A DNA stretch of 11,908 nt from an uncultured Selenomonadales bacterium (GTDB lineage Bacteria > Bacillota > Negativicutes > Selenomonadales > Selenomonadaceae). The notes under the pieces were generated by a model. The model ran no database searches and had not been told where the DNA came from. It was given only the letters and a program-made list of their open reading frames with translations. The stretch lies in contig CALFJC010000149.1 of the NCBI GenBank assembly GCA_937877655.1, positions 1 through 11,908 on the forward strand. Direction: 5' to 3'. Shown here piece by piece: positions 5,357-11,908 of this stretch. The position numbers and the translations under genes are program-made. Within the stretch, counting starts at the first letter, position 1; every line of letters begins with the position of its first letter.

Positions 5357-5389
5357 CCGGCAAAGAAAACATCCTGTTTTCGTTGCCGG
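5357..5389 (+). repeat. Long hairpin with ATCCT loop
   Basis: CCGGCAAAGAAAAC (5357-5370) pairs with GTTTTCGTTGCCGG (5376-5389), 13 of 14 positions, around ATCCT. It directly abuts the next hairpin. The loop resembles those of the 24-nt hairpins elsewhere in the window. Confidence 0.6.
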
Positions 5390-5413
5390 CGGGCGCACAT
5401 CCCTGTGCGCCCG
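5390..5413 (+). repeat. 24-nt hairpin (10-bp stem, TCCC loop)
   Basis: CGGGCGCACA (5390-5399) and TGTGCGCCCG (5404-5413) pair perfectly around TCCC. Stem length, loop length and the A-TCCY-T top are the same as in the hairpins at 1593-1616 and 1700-1723, although the stem sequence is different. Confidence 0.65.
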
Positions 5414-5434
5414 TGTCTTCGCCACCCGCATTTT

Positions 5435-5488
5435 CAAGATATTTTTTGTCCGCCGTCAACTCCTGAACTCGCGGCAACGTCAAAGCAA
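5435..5488 (-). pseudogene. Duplicated fragment of the leuS 3' end
   Basis: Positions 5448-5481 match 5669-5702 inside leuS with three mismatches in 34, all C/T transitions, and weaker similarity continues on both sides. Read on the minus strand it gives TLPRVQELTADKK, against TLPRVQELTAGKK in LeuRS. It has no start, no remaining gene and lies 120 nt beyond the leuS stop, so it is a remnant or a duplication scar, not a gene. Confidence 0.75.
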
Positions 5489-5495
5489 TTTTTAT

Positions 5496-5536
5496 AAAAA
5501 AATTCCCTGCGTAAAATCTGCGCGGGGAGTTTTTTT
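5496..5536. terminator. Bidirectional terminator between FHA gene and leuS
   Basis: TTCCCTGCG (5503-5511) pairs with CGCGGGGAG (5521-5529), nine pairs including two G-U on the + strand. A T7 tract follows on the + strand (5530-5536) and an A7 tract precedes it (5496-5502), which is a T7 tract for minus-strand transcripts. It suits the two convergent genes it separates. Confidence 0.75.
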
Positions 5537-5579
5537 AATTAGGAACTAGGAACAAGGAACTAGGAACTAGTTTCTAATT
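5537..5579 (+). repeat. AGGAACT heptanucleotide repeat within an inverted repeat
   Basis: Four tandem 7-mers AGGAAC(T/A) occupy 5541-5568. The outer sequences 5537-5549 and 5567-5579 can pair over 13 positions with one G-U. The tract lies in the leuS 3' untranslated region. Confidence 0.7.
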
Positions 5580-5580
5580 C

Positions 5581-5604
5581 CTATAAGCTATAAGCTATAA
5601 GCTA
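5581..5604 (+). repeat. CTATAAG heptanucleotide tandem repeat
   Basis: Three perfect copies of CTATAAG plus three more bases lie just past the leuS stop codon (5609-5611 on the minus strand). Period seven is the same as in the neighbouring AGGAACT tract, with an unrelated unit. Confidence 0.75.
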
Positions 5605-5608
5605 AAAT

Positions 5609-8077
5609 TTATCTCACGACGATATTAATCAGCTTGTTCGGGACGGCGATAATCTTCATGATTTTTTTGCCCGCCGTCAACTCTTGAACTCGCGGCAATG
5701 TCGGCGCAAGTTTCTCTAAATCATTTTTGCTCAAGCCGACCGCAACTTTTACATGCTCGCGAACTTTGCCGTTAATCTGAATTACAATCTCAATTTCTTC
5801 TTCGACAATCGCTTCCGCATCAAAAATCGCCCAACTTTGCTTGTGAACGTCGCCTTCAAAAAATTTGCTCCAAAGCTCGGCGGCAATGTGCGGCACAAAT
5901 GGCGCAAGCATCAGCAAAAGATTCTTAGCCAATTCACGCGCCAAATTCGGATTAATCGGCTTGTCTTGGAAGGCGTGCATTGCATTTACCAATTCCATCA
6001 AAGCACTAATCGCCGTGTTGAAAGCAAATCTGTCGCGGACATCCTCCGTGACTTTTTTTATTGTCTTGTGCAACGTTCGGCGGAGAATTTTTTCTTCGTC
6101 CGTCAAAATCTGCGCGGAATAATTTTCATTTCCCGCCTTAATCGCGTCGCCGAAAATTCCCAAAATCCTCCAAACACGATTCAAAAATCTGAACGAGCCT
6201 TGAACGCCTTCATCGCTCCAATCCAAATCCCTTTCGACGGGCGCGGCGAACAAAATAAACAATCTTGCAGTGTCCGCGCCGTATTTTGAAATAATTTCTT
6301 CCGGCGAAACAACATTGCCCAGAGACTTCGACATCTTCGCGCCGTCTTTTATAACCATGCCCTGCGTCAACAAATTTGAAAACGGTTCGTCATAATCGAG
6401 CATTCCCGCATCGCGCAAAACCTTCGTAAAAAATCTGGAGTAAAGCAAATGCAAAATCGCATGTTCAATGCCGCCGATATATTGATCAACGGGATTCCAA
6501 TAATTCACTTTGTCGCGGTCGAAAGGCTTTTTATCGTTGTGCGGGTCGGCGTAGCGCATGTAATACCAACTCGAACAAATAAATGTGTCCATTGTATCCG
6601 TCTCGCGGTGCGCGTGCCCGCCGCATTTCGGACAAGTGCACTCGTTAAATTTTTTGCTCGTCGACAACGGACTCAACGCGCCCTGCTTAAATTCAACGTC
6701 GTCCGGCAATTTAACGGGCAAATCTTCTTCCGGAACAAGAACTTCGCCGCATTTGTCGCAGTAAATCACGGGAATAGGTGCGCCCCAATATCTTTGACGA
6801 CTTATCAGCCAATCGCGCAGGCGATAATTAATTTTCCGCTTGCCGATTTTTTTATCCTCAACCCAATCGATTATCGCCGAAATTGCCTTGCGATTGTTCA
6901 TGCCGTTGAAGGAGCCCGAATTTATCAAAATGCCCTCGTCAATGTAAGCGTTATCCATTTCCTCAAGCTTAAGCGGCGTCTTAGGATTGTCGATAACCAA
7001 AATTTTTTCAAGGTTATATTTCGTTGCAAACATCCAATCGCGCTCGTCGTGAGTCGGGACGCCCATAACCGCGCCCGTGCCGTATTCAAAGACAACGTAA
7101 TTCGTTATCCAAATCGGAACTTTTTTATCGTTGAAAGGATTGACGCAGTAAAGCCCCGTGAAAATTCCTTCCTTTTCCGATTCGGAACTTGTGCGTTCAA
7201 TGTCGCTTTGACTGCGGGCTTTTTCGCAGAATTTTTTAAGCTCGTCGGCTTTATCGGAGACCGCGCAGATTTTTTCAACCAGCGAATGTTCGGGAGCCAA
7301 TGCAAGGAAAGTTATTCCAAAAGAAGTGTCGGGGCGCGTCGTGTAAACAGAAATTTTTTCGCCGAGCGCGGGAATTTCCATAGAAAATTCCAAGCCTTCG
7401 CTCCGCCCGATCCAATTTTCCTGCATAACTTTAACGCGATTCGGCCAGCCCGTGAGTTTGTCCAAATCGGCTAAAAGTTCTTCGGCATAATCCGTGATTT
7501 TGAAAAACCATTGCGCGAGATTTTTTTTGTGAACGTCGGAGTCACAACGCCAACATTTTCCGTCAATAACCTGTTCATTGGCTAAAACCGTGCCGCAAGT
7601 GTCGCACCAGTTGACGGACGCTTCTTTTTTGTAAGCAAGCCCGCGTTTGTAAAAAAGTTCAAACAGCCATTGCGTCCAGCGATAATAATCCTCGCGGCAA
7701 GTCTCGACTTCACGATCCCAATCGTAAGCGAGCCCCATTGCCTTTTGTTGCGCCGTCATGTTTTTGATATTGGCAAAAGTCCAGTCGCCGGGCTTGACGC
7801 CGTGAGCAATGGCGGCGTTTTCGGCGGGCATTCCAAAGGCGTCAAAGCCCATCGGATGCAAAACGTTATAACCTGCCATCATGCGATAACGCGCAACCAC
7901 GTCGCCGATTGAATAATTTCTGACGTGCCCCATATGCAAATTGCCCGAAGGATACGGGAACATTTCCAACGCATAATATTTCGGGCGACTCTCATCCTCA
8001 ACCGTCCGATAATATTCGGGCGCGTTCCAAACTTCCTGCCATTTCTTTTCAATTTCTTGCGGATTGTATTTCTCCAT
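5609..8077 (-). CDS. leuS: Leucyl-tRNA synthetase
   Basis: LeuRS charges tRNA-Leu with leucine (class I synthetase). The 822-residue protein is a normal bacterial length. In order it has the HIGH-type motif HMGH (48-51) in PYPSGNLHMGHVRNY, a zinc-type CxxC region (158-178), the CP1 editing domain with TTRPDT (246-251) and GTGAVMGVPTHDERD (333-347), a second Cys cluster (440-485), KMSKS (581-585), the anticodon-binding helical domain, and the C-terminal domain with QINGKVR (767-773) and VPNKLINIVV. The ATG is preceded by AGGAGG (8092-8087) at nine bases. The usual TTRPDTLFG is TTRPDTSFG here. A T-box is absent: only 67 nt separate it from the toxin gene. The tail is duplicated at 5435-5488. 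Confidence 0.97.
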   Translation of the reverse strand: MEKYNPQEIEKKWQEVWNAPEYYRTVEDESRPKYYALEMFPYPSGNLHMGHVRNYSIGDVVARYRMMAGYNVLHPMGFDAFGMPAENAAIAHGVKPGDWTFANIKNMTAQQKAMGLAYDWDREVETCREDYYRWTQWLFELFYKRGLAYKKEASVNWCDTCGTVLANEQVIDGKCWRCDSDVHKKNLAQWFFKITDYAEELLADLDKLTGWPNRVKVMQENWIGRSEGLEFSMEIPALGEKISVYTTRPDTSFGITFLALAPEHSLVEKICAVSDKADELKKFCEKARSQSDIERTSSESEKEGIFTGLYCVNPFNDKKVPIWITNYVVFEYGTGAVMGVPTHDERDWMFATKYNLEKILVIDNPKTPLKLEEMDNAYIDEGILINSGSFNGMNNRKAISAIIDWVEDKKIGKRKINYRLRDWLISRQRYWGAPIPVIYCDKCGEVLVPEEDLPVKLPDDVEFKQGALSPLSTSKKFNECTCPKCGGHAHRETDTMDTFICSSWYYMRYADPHNDKKPFDRDKVNYWNPVDQYIGGIEHAILHLLYSRFFTKVLRDAGMLDYDEPFSNLLTQGMVIKDGAKMSKSLGNVVSPEEIISKYGADTARLFILFAAPVERDLDWSDEGVQGSFRFLNRVWRILGIFGDAIKAGNENYSAQILTDEEKILRRTLHKTIKKVTEDVRDRFAFNTAISALMELVNAMHAFQDKPINPNLARELAKNLLLMLAPFVPHIAAELWSKFFEGDVHKQSWAIFDAEAIVEEEIEIVIQINGKVREHVKVAVGLSKNDLEKLAPTLPRVQELTAGKKIMKIIAVPNKLINIVVR

Positions 8078-8106
8078 AAAAATTCGCCTCCTGTTAAACG
8101 CGCCAC

Positions 8107-8115
8107 ATTATATCA
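8107..8115 (-). promoter_or_regulatory. Extended -10 promoter of leuS
   Basis: On the minus strand this reads TGATATAAT, an extended -10 with perfect hexamer (8112-8107). No convincing -35 is visible. Initiation would fall near 8100, about 23 nt before the leuS ATG. It lies between the toxin stop and leuS, so leuS need not depend on the toxin operon. Confidence 0.6.
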
Positions 8116-8144
8116 GCCTGCGCGGGAAATTAAAAGCGCGAAAT

Positions 8145-8570
8145 TTAATCGCCGCCTTCGGTAAAGATCTTGCAAAAATCTTCGGGCGTTACGGCGGGAA
8201 TTTCACTCGCGGAAAAATCTTTCACGTTGCGCGTAACTATATAATCTGCGCGAAAACTTTTGGCGCATTGCATTTGCAGGCAGTCTTCAAAATCGGAAAA
8301 AGTATCGTCTTTGAGAGCCGCAACAAGTTTTTCCTTGTCAACGAATTCTACTTGGAAAATTAGACATATTCTCAGCAAAAAAGCTTTTCTTTCGGCAACC
8401 GAGAAATCTTTGCGCAGAATATAAAATGCGTCAGCGACAGACTGAGACGAAACAGCACCGTCCGCGAGCCCGTCTTGGCAAAGTTCAAGAACTTTATTCG
8501 CGCATTCATAAAAATTCCCGCGCTTCAAAATGTAATCGACGATAACATTTGTATCAACCAAAATTTGCAT
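8145..8570 (-). CDS. PIN-domain ribonuclease toxin (VapC-like)
   Basis: PIN-domain toxins cleave RNA with a Mg-dependent acidic site. The 141-residue protein opens with MQILVDTNVIVDYILKRG, giving D6 and the N8 of the usual DTN motif. Other candidate catalytic acids are in DFEDCLQ (93-99, probably D96) and in TRNVKDF (113-119, D118). The frame is open further upstream, to 8705, but the ATG at 8570 is chosen because the protein then starts as PIN toxins do and a GGGAGGAG (8588-8581) lies ten bases before it. It overlaps the antitoxin gene by 17 nt, a typical co-translation arrangement. Which RNA it cuts cannot be read from the sequence. Confidence 0.88.
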   Translation of the reverse strand: MQILVDTNVIVDYILKRGNFYECANKVLELCQDGLADGAVSSQSVADAFYILRKDFSVAERKAFLLRICLIFQVEFVDKEKLVAALKDDTFSDFEDCLQMQCAKSFRADYIVTRNVKDFSASEIPAVTPEDFCKIFTEGGD

Positions 8571-8811
8571 TGCCGAAACGCTCCTCCCGATATTCCGCAA
8601 GTTCTTTCTTGCAATCGAAATCGTCGGGAACTTTGACATTGTGACGGTTAATGAGTTCCTGTAATTCCTTATATGCCTGCTGTTTGATTGCCAACCGTTC
8701 TTCACGCGAAAGACGAGTTTTTTGTTTCTCCATGAATTTAATCATTTCCAAAAGCTCTTCATCGTCAGCCGCTTCAACGAGTTGCAGAGCCTCCTGCTTA
8801 AGTTTTGACAT
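8554..8811 (-). CDS. Antitoxin of the PIN-toxin module
   Basis: The small acidic/basic protein (85 aa) lies directly upstream of the PIN toxin and overlaps it by 17 nt, which is the main evidence for its role. The N-terminal half is predicted helical (KLKQEALQLVEAADDEELLE), reminiscent of the DUF2281-type antitoxin N-terminus, and the C-terminus (DDFDCKKELAEYREERFG, 63-80) is like the toxin-wrapping tail of several antitoxins. No clear ribbon-helix-helix, AbrB or HTH DNA-binding domain is recognisable, so autoregulation is uncertain. AAAGGAGG (8827-8820) precedes the ATG by eight bases. Its promoter overlaps that of the divergent protease operon. Confidence 0.75.
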   Translation of the reverse strand: MSKLKQEALQLVEAADDEELLEMIKFMEKQKTRLSREERLAIKQQAYKELQELINRHNVKVPDDFDCKKELAEYREERFGNANFG

Positions 8812-8842
8812 AAATTATTCCTCCTTTAACTTTGACGGGCGA

Positions 8843-8851
8843 ATTATATCA
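8843..8851 (-). promoter_or_regulatory. Extended -10 promoter of the toxin/antitoxin operon
   Basis: The minus strand reads TGATATAAT with the hexamer at 8848-8843. Initiation near 8836 would give a leader of about 25 nt. The upstream half of this promoter is the region occupied by the + strand promoter at 8867-8875. Confidence 0.6.
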
Positions 8852-8866
8852 CGAAAGCAATTTTTC

Positions 8867-8875
8867 TGCTATAAT
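8867..8875 (+). promoter_or_regulatory. Extended -10 promoter of the M48 protease operon
   Basis: TGCTATAAT gives a perfect -10 (8870-8875) with the TG extension. No good -35 is seen at 17 nt. Initiation near 8882 leaves a leader of about 37 nt before ATG 8919. Only 21 bp separate its -10 from the oppositely directed -10 at 8843-8848. Confidence 0.6.
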
Positions 8876-8918
8876 CGGCGCGAGCAATGCAATTTCCGTT
8901 AAAACGGAGGTGATTGAG

Positions 8919-10676
8919 ATGAAAAAATTTTTTATGGCAATTCTAATGACGGCGGCGATTATTTTTAATCCCGCGCAGGTTTTTGCGGCGGACGCATGGG
9001 CAATCGCGGCGGAAGCTCTCGGAGTTTTGGCGGCGTATCAATCAACTTTAAGGGAAATGCTCGCGCTCGGAAACAACGTCAACGCGCAAATGGAAGTTCG
9101 CAGGCAGGATATTGAAAAAAACGGCGTCGATAAAAATCCCCGCGACGTTGAACTTGTAAATTCGATTATGAATCGCCTTGTGAACGGCGGACAATACGAA
9201 TTGCGCGTAAATTCCCTGCCGTTCGTGTGGCATGTCAACGACGACGATAAATTTAACGCCGCCTGCTACCCGATGAACTATATCAGCATAAATCGCGGGC
9301 TGATTCGCGGGCTGAATCTCGATGAAAATCAAATTGCGGCGGTTTTGGCGCACGAAATGACTCACGGGCTCGAACAACACTCCGCAAAAAGCTACGCGCA
9401 AGCCGTTGCACAGTCTCTCGGCGCAATAATGCTCGGAATGAACGTCGATAACGGATCAAATATCGATTGGAGTAAATTTAACGGCATGGTCGGCTACTCA
9501 ATCGCGAAAAATATCAACGTGCCCGCCGAATACGCCGCTGATGAAGGCGGTTTTTACCTTATGACAAGCGCAGGTTTCAATCCCGGCGGCGCGGCGGCGG
9601 CTATGAATCGCCTCGGCTATTATGTTCGCTACGAAACACAAGATATTTGGGAATTCAGCGCAAGCGACGTTTCAAGTGACGAAACTTTAAGCGATCACCC
9701 CGACACTGATAAGCGCGAAGTCAAAATGTCGGAGCTTATGACGGCTTACGGTGGCGGTCATGTCACGGTTGAAAGGTTTGAACGCGCTTATAAGGTTTTT
9801 ATTGATGGAAAAGAAATTTTTCACTCGATAAACACCGGCTCCGACCACAATAACGCCGCCGAAAATGCTTATTACTTCGCAGGCGGCTTGTCAAAGGCTT
9901 TTCACGACTTCGATAATGTCGATTCTTGGAATTTTCGGCGCGGAAACTCCAATCAAATCGATTTCTTGACGGACGAACCCGCTTATCGGGAACTGAAAGC
10001 CCTTTCTCTTATGTATAATCTCGGCGATAAGATTAAATCGGTTGTCACGGCGGCTTATCTCAATGAAAACCCCGCAATTCGCAAAAAAATTCACGATTCA
10101 GACGCGGCAAGGAAAAAATCTTGGACAAAAATAAAATCCAACGCCGATTCCGCCAAAATTAAAGCGGCTACTCAACTCCGAATCAACGCAGATATTTATA
10201 ACGACTACGGACAGGGCGAATTGGCTTTAAAACAAATTCAACGCGCCCTAAATGCCAAAAATCAAGACGATATTGCAGAATGTCTCGGAATTCGCGGGCG
10301 GGCGAAGGCTATTTGCGGCGATTATGACGGAGCACTCGCCGATTCAGACGCCGCCGTCGAAAAAGACCCCGAAAATCTTTATAATTTCTTAAATCGGGCG
10401 GACGTTCGCCATATGCGCGGCGAATTTCAGCTTGCTCTCGACGATATTAACCGCGCTTTGTCGATTGATGAGAAAAATCCCGTCGCTTATAAGTTGCAGG
10501 GCGATATTTTCGACGAACAAGGCAAAATTTCCGAAGCAGAGCTCAGTTATCGCAAGTGTTACGAGCTTTCCAATAAAAATCCCCGCTTAATCCCCATAAA
10601 TTATCTTGAAAAGATTGATCCGAAGGCGGCGGAGAAAATTAATAAGAAAAAGGAGCATTCCAATGACAAAAATTGA
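8919..10676 (+). CDS. Secreted M48 metallopeptidase with TPR repeats (BepA-like)
   Basis: The 585-residue protein has a signal peptide (1 to about 23, MKKFFMAILMTAAIIF core, cleavage near VFA-AD), so it acts outside the cytoplasmic membrane. The M48 domain has HEMTH (145-149) with catalytic E146, the third zinc ligand E204 in AEYAADEGG, and DHPDTDKR (259-266), matching the HPxxxxR motif of the family. Residues 275-355 are an inserted segment I do not recognise. Residues about 416-555 contain three or so TPR motifs (ADIYNDYGQGELALKQIQRA, RAKAICGDYDGALADSDAAV, NRADVRHMRGEFQLALDDIN). M48 plus TPR in the periplasm is the plan of E. coli BepA, which supervises outer-membrane protein assembly; that role here is inference. 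ATG 8919 is chosen for its GGAGG (8906-8910) and signal peptide; an upstream in-frame ATG at 8832 would overlap the promoter. Confidence 0.9.
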   Translation: MKKFFMAILMTAAIIFNPAQVFAADAWAIAAEALGVLAAYQSTLREMLALGNNVNAQMEVRRQDIEKNGVDKNPRDVELVNSIMNRLVNGGQYELRVNSLPFVWHVNDDDKFNAACYPMNYISINRGLIRGLNLDENQIAAVLAHEMTHGLEQHSAKSYAQAVAQSLGAIMLGMNVDNGSNIDWSKFNGMVGYSIAKNINVPAEYAADEGGFYLMTSAGFNPGGAAAAMNRLGYYVRYETQDIWEFSASDVSSDETLSDHPDTDKREVKMSELMTAYGGGHVTVERFERAYKVFIDGKEIFHSINTGSDHNNAAENAYYFAGGLSKAFHDFDNVDSWNFRRGNSNQIDFLTDEPAYRELKALSLMYNLGDKIKSVVTAAYLNENPAIRKKIHDSDAARKKSWTKIKSNADSAKIKAATQLRINADIYNDYGQGELALKQIQRALNAKNQDDIAECLGIRGRAKAICGDYDGALADSDAAVEKDPENLYNFLNRADVRHMRGEFQLALDDINRALSIDEKNPVAYKLQGDIFDEQGKISEAELSYRKCYELSNKNPRLIPINYLEKIDPKAAEKINKKKEHSNDKN

Positions 10677-11796
10677 ACCTTTTGCGGAAAGAATTTATGT
10701 TACGCGCCCGGTTTTCCCGAAAATCGAAGAAGTCACGGAAAAATTGCAGGATATTTGGAATTCTAAGTGGCTTACCAATAACGGACCGCAACATTCCATG
10801 CTTGAACGCGAATTAACCGATTTTTTGCGCGTTCCTTACCTTTCTCTGTTCAATAACGGCACAATCGCCTTGATTGTTGCCTGTCAAAGCCTGAGATTGA
10901 GCGGCGAAGTCATTACGACGCCTTTTACCTTCGCCGCAACGCCCCATGTCTTGAGTTGGAACAATATCACGCCAATTTTTTGCGATATTGACGCCGAAAC
11001 AATGAATATCGACGCAAATAAAATCGAATCAATGATTACGCCGCACACAACCGCGATTTTAGCCGTTCATGTCTTCGGAATTCCTTGCGACGTGGAAAAA
11101 ATTCAAGAAATTGCGGATCGTTACGGCTTAAGAGTGATTTACGACGCCGCGCACGCCTTCGGAGTGGAAATTGGCGGAAAAGGCATCGGAAATTTCGGAG
11201 ATATCTCCATGTTCAGCTTTCACGCCACAAAACTTTATCATACCGTCGAAGGCGGCGCACTTGTTCACGGCGATAAAAATCTCAAGCAGAGAATCGATTT
11301 GCTTAAAAATTTCGGGATAAAAAATGAAGAAGAAGTCGTTATGCCCGGCATAAACGGCAAATTGGACGAGATTAGGGCGGCGATTGGCAGAATTATGCTC
11401 AATTACGTTGAGGACGAGCGGCAAAAACGAATTTTTCTGCACAAAATTTATAATGAAGAGCTCTCCGACGTTGAAGGAATAAAAATTATGCCGACCTGCG
11501 CGGGCGTCAAGCTGAACTATCAATATTATGTGATTCGCATTGACGAAAAAACTTTCGGGCGGTCGCGGGATTTCGTTTACGACGAGTTCAGAAAGTTCAA
11601 TGTCTTTGCTCGGAAATATTTTCATCCGCTTTGCAGTGATTTTACTTGTTATCGGCAACTAAATTCGTCAAATCCTGCGAATTTGCCCGTTGCAAATGAA
11701 ATCGGGCAACAAGTTTTGAGTATGCCCATGTATGGTGGCTTAAAAGAAGATGATGTCCGCAAAATTTGCGCGATTTTAAAGAGTTTTCGGAGATGA
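10663..11796 (+). CDS. DegT/DnrJ/EryC1/StrS aminotransferase, VioA-like
   Basis: This PLP-dependent enzyme of the sugar aminotransferase family is 377 aa. The lysine that binds PLP is K190 in FSFHATKLYHTVEGG, the phosphate/pyridine contacts are NNGT (64-67) and DAAHAFG (161-167), and the N-terminus KWLTNNGPQ is typical of the VioA/WecE-like group that makes dTDP-4-amino-4,6-dideoxyhexoses from the 4-keto sugar. The nearest function from memory is VioA (dTDP-4-amino-4,6-dideoxy-D-glucose transaminase), but the exact sugar cannot be fixed by eye. ATG 10663 is preferred to an earlier in-frame ATG at 10606 because AAAGGAG (10649-10655) lies seven bases before it and the earlier stretch is only Arg/Lys. 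It overlaps the protease gene by 14 nt and so is co-transcribed with it. Confidence 0.9.
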   Translation: MTKIEPFAERIYVTRPVFPKIEEVTEKLQDIWNSKWLTNNGPQHSMLERELTDFLRVPYLSLFNNGTIALIVACQSLRLSGEVITTPFTFAATPHVLSWNNITPIFCDIDAETMNIDANKIESMITPHTTAILAVHVFGIPCDVEKIQEIADRYGLRVIYDAAHAFGVEIGGKGIGNFGDISMFSFHATKLYHTVEGGALVHGDKNLKQRIDLLKNFGIKNEEEVVMPGINGKLDEIRAAIGRIMLNYVEDERQKRIFLHKIYNEELSDVEGIKIMPTCAGVKLNYQYYVIRIDEKTFGRSRDFVYDEFRKFNVFARKYFHPLCSDFTCYRQLNSSNPANLPVANEIGQQVLSMPMYGGLKEDDVRKICAILKSFRR

Positions 11797-11800
11797 TTAT

Positions 11801-11908
11801 ATGAATTGCTTCGTTTGCGGCGGAGAAATGCGCCCTTTCATGAAAAAATTTTTCGGAATGAAGAATCTCGACGCCTGCGAATATGTTCGCTGTGAAAATT
11901 GCGGACTC
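11801..11908 (+). CDS. Zinc-ribbon protein, 5' end only (possible SAM methyltransferase)
   Basis: The gene starts four bases after the aminotransferase stop and runs off the window after 36 codons. CFVCGGEM and VRCENCGL form a CxxC...CxxC zinc ribbon (C3, C6 and C31, C34). This N-terminal module is common in class I SAM-dependent methyltransferases that sit in sugar and polysaccharide clusters beside DegT-type aminotransferases, so that is my guess, but the catalytic domain is not visible. No strong ribosome binding site is seen (GGAGATGA at 11789-11796), consistent with translational coupling. Confidence 0.65.
   Translation, partial: MNCFVCGGEMRPFMKKFFGMKNLDACEYVRCENCGL

Noticed and set aside
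5289..5483. Minus-strand open frame that starts with a LeuRS-like peptide
   Set aside because: The likeness comes from the duplicated leuS scrap; the rest is the palindromic repeat read in reverse.
5753..6289. 178-codon + strand open frame inside leuS
   Set aside because: Antisense to the LeuRS anticodon-binding and C-terminal domains, with no initiation signal; long antisense frames are common given the codon use here.
6449..7474. Long open frame (341 codons) on the + strand inside leuS
   Set aside because: It is wholly antisense to leuS, whose motifs are clear; the translation resembles no family and has no ribosome binding site.
8078..8144. T-box riboswitch for leuS
   Set aside because: The space of 67 nt is too short and no specifier stem or TGGNACC-type T-box sequence is visible.
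8571..8705. N-terminal extension of the PIN toxin
   Set aside because: It overlaps the antitoxin in another frame and lacks a ribosome binding site; the PIN fold begins at the ATG at 8570.

Overview
The window most likely comes from a diderm Firmicute (class Negativicutes). This rests on the Firmicute-type gene order infA-rpmJ-rpsM-rpsK-rpsD-rpoA-rplQ, the style of IF-1, S4 and RpoA, strong AAGGAGG-type ribosome binding sites, and a periplasmic BepA-like M48/TPR protease followed by an O-antigen-type sugar aminotransferase, both of which suit a cell with an outer membrane. The assignment is inference, not a database match.

Layout. Positions 1-376 hold the end of one and two complete copies of an unrecognised micro-gene in near-perfect tandem, each joined to the next start codon by one base; the same junction leads into infA. 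Positions 377-4386 are the distal spc/alpha ribosomal-protein operon. It is interrupted twice: by a terminator, promoter and structured leader between infA and rpmJ, and by a 469-nt hairpin-rich insertion between rpsM and rpsK. The operon closes with a clear terminator after rplQ. An FHA-domain protein gene with its own extended -10 promoter follows (4434-5204). The convergent gap 5205-5608 holds a second copy of the dispersed repeat, two more hairpins, a duplicated scrap of the leuS 3' end, a bidirectional terminator and two heptanucleotide tandem repeats. leuS (minus strand, 5609-8077) and a PIN-domain toxin/antitoxin pair (minus, 8145-8811) come next. Facing away from the antitoxin is an operon of a secreted M48 metallopeptidase with TPRs (8919-10676), a VioA-like PLP aminotransferase overlapping it by 14 nt, and the first 36 codons of a zinc-ribbon protein, perhaps a methyltransferase.

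How the genes relate. The first third is the core translation and transcription machinery (IF-1, L36, S13, S11, S4, RNAP alpha, L17); leuS is a further translation gene. The last operon points to envelope assembly and surface polysaccharide synthesis. The toxin/antitoxin promoter and the protease promoter overlap back to back.

The least ordinary parts are the tandem micro-genes coupled to infA, the repeat-derived hairpins inside the ribosomal operon (one pair differs by changes that keep every RNA base pair), the long insertion in the RpoA N-terminal domain, and the shared divergent promoter region. No tRNA, rRNA, CRISPR array, transposase or phage gene was seen.
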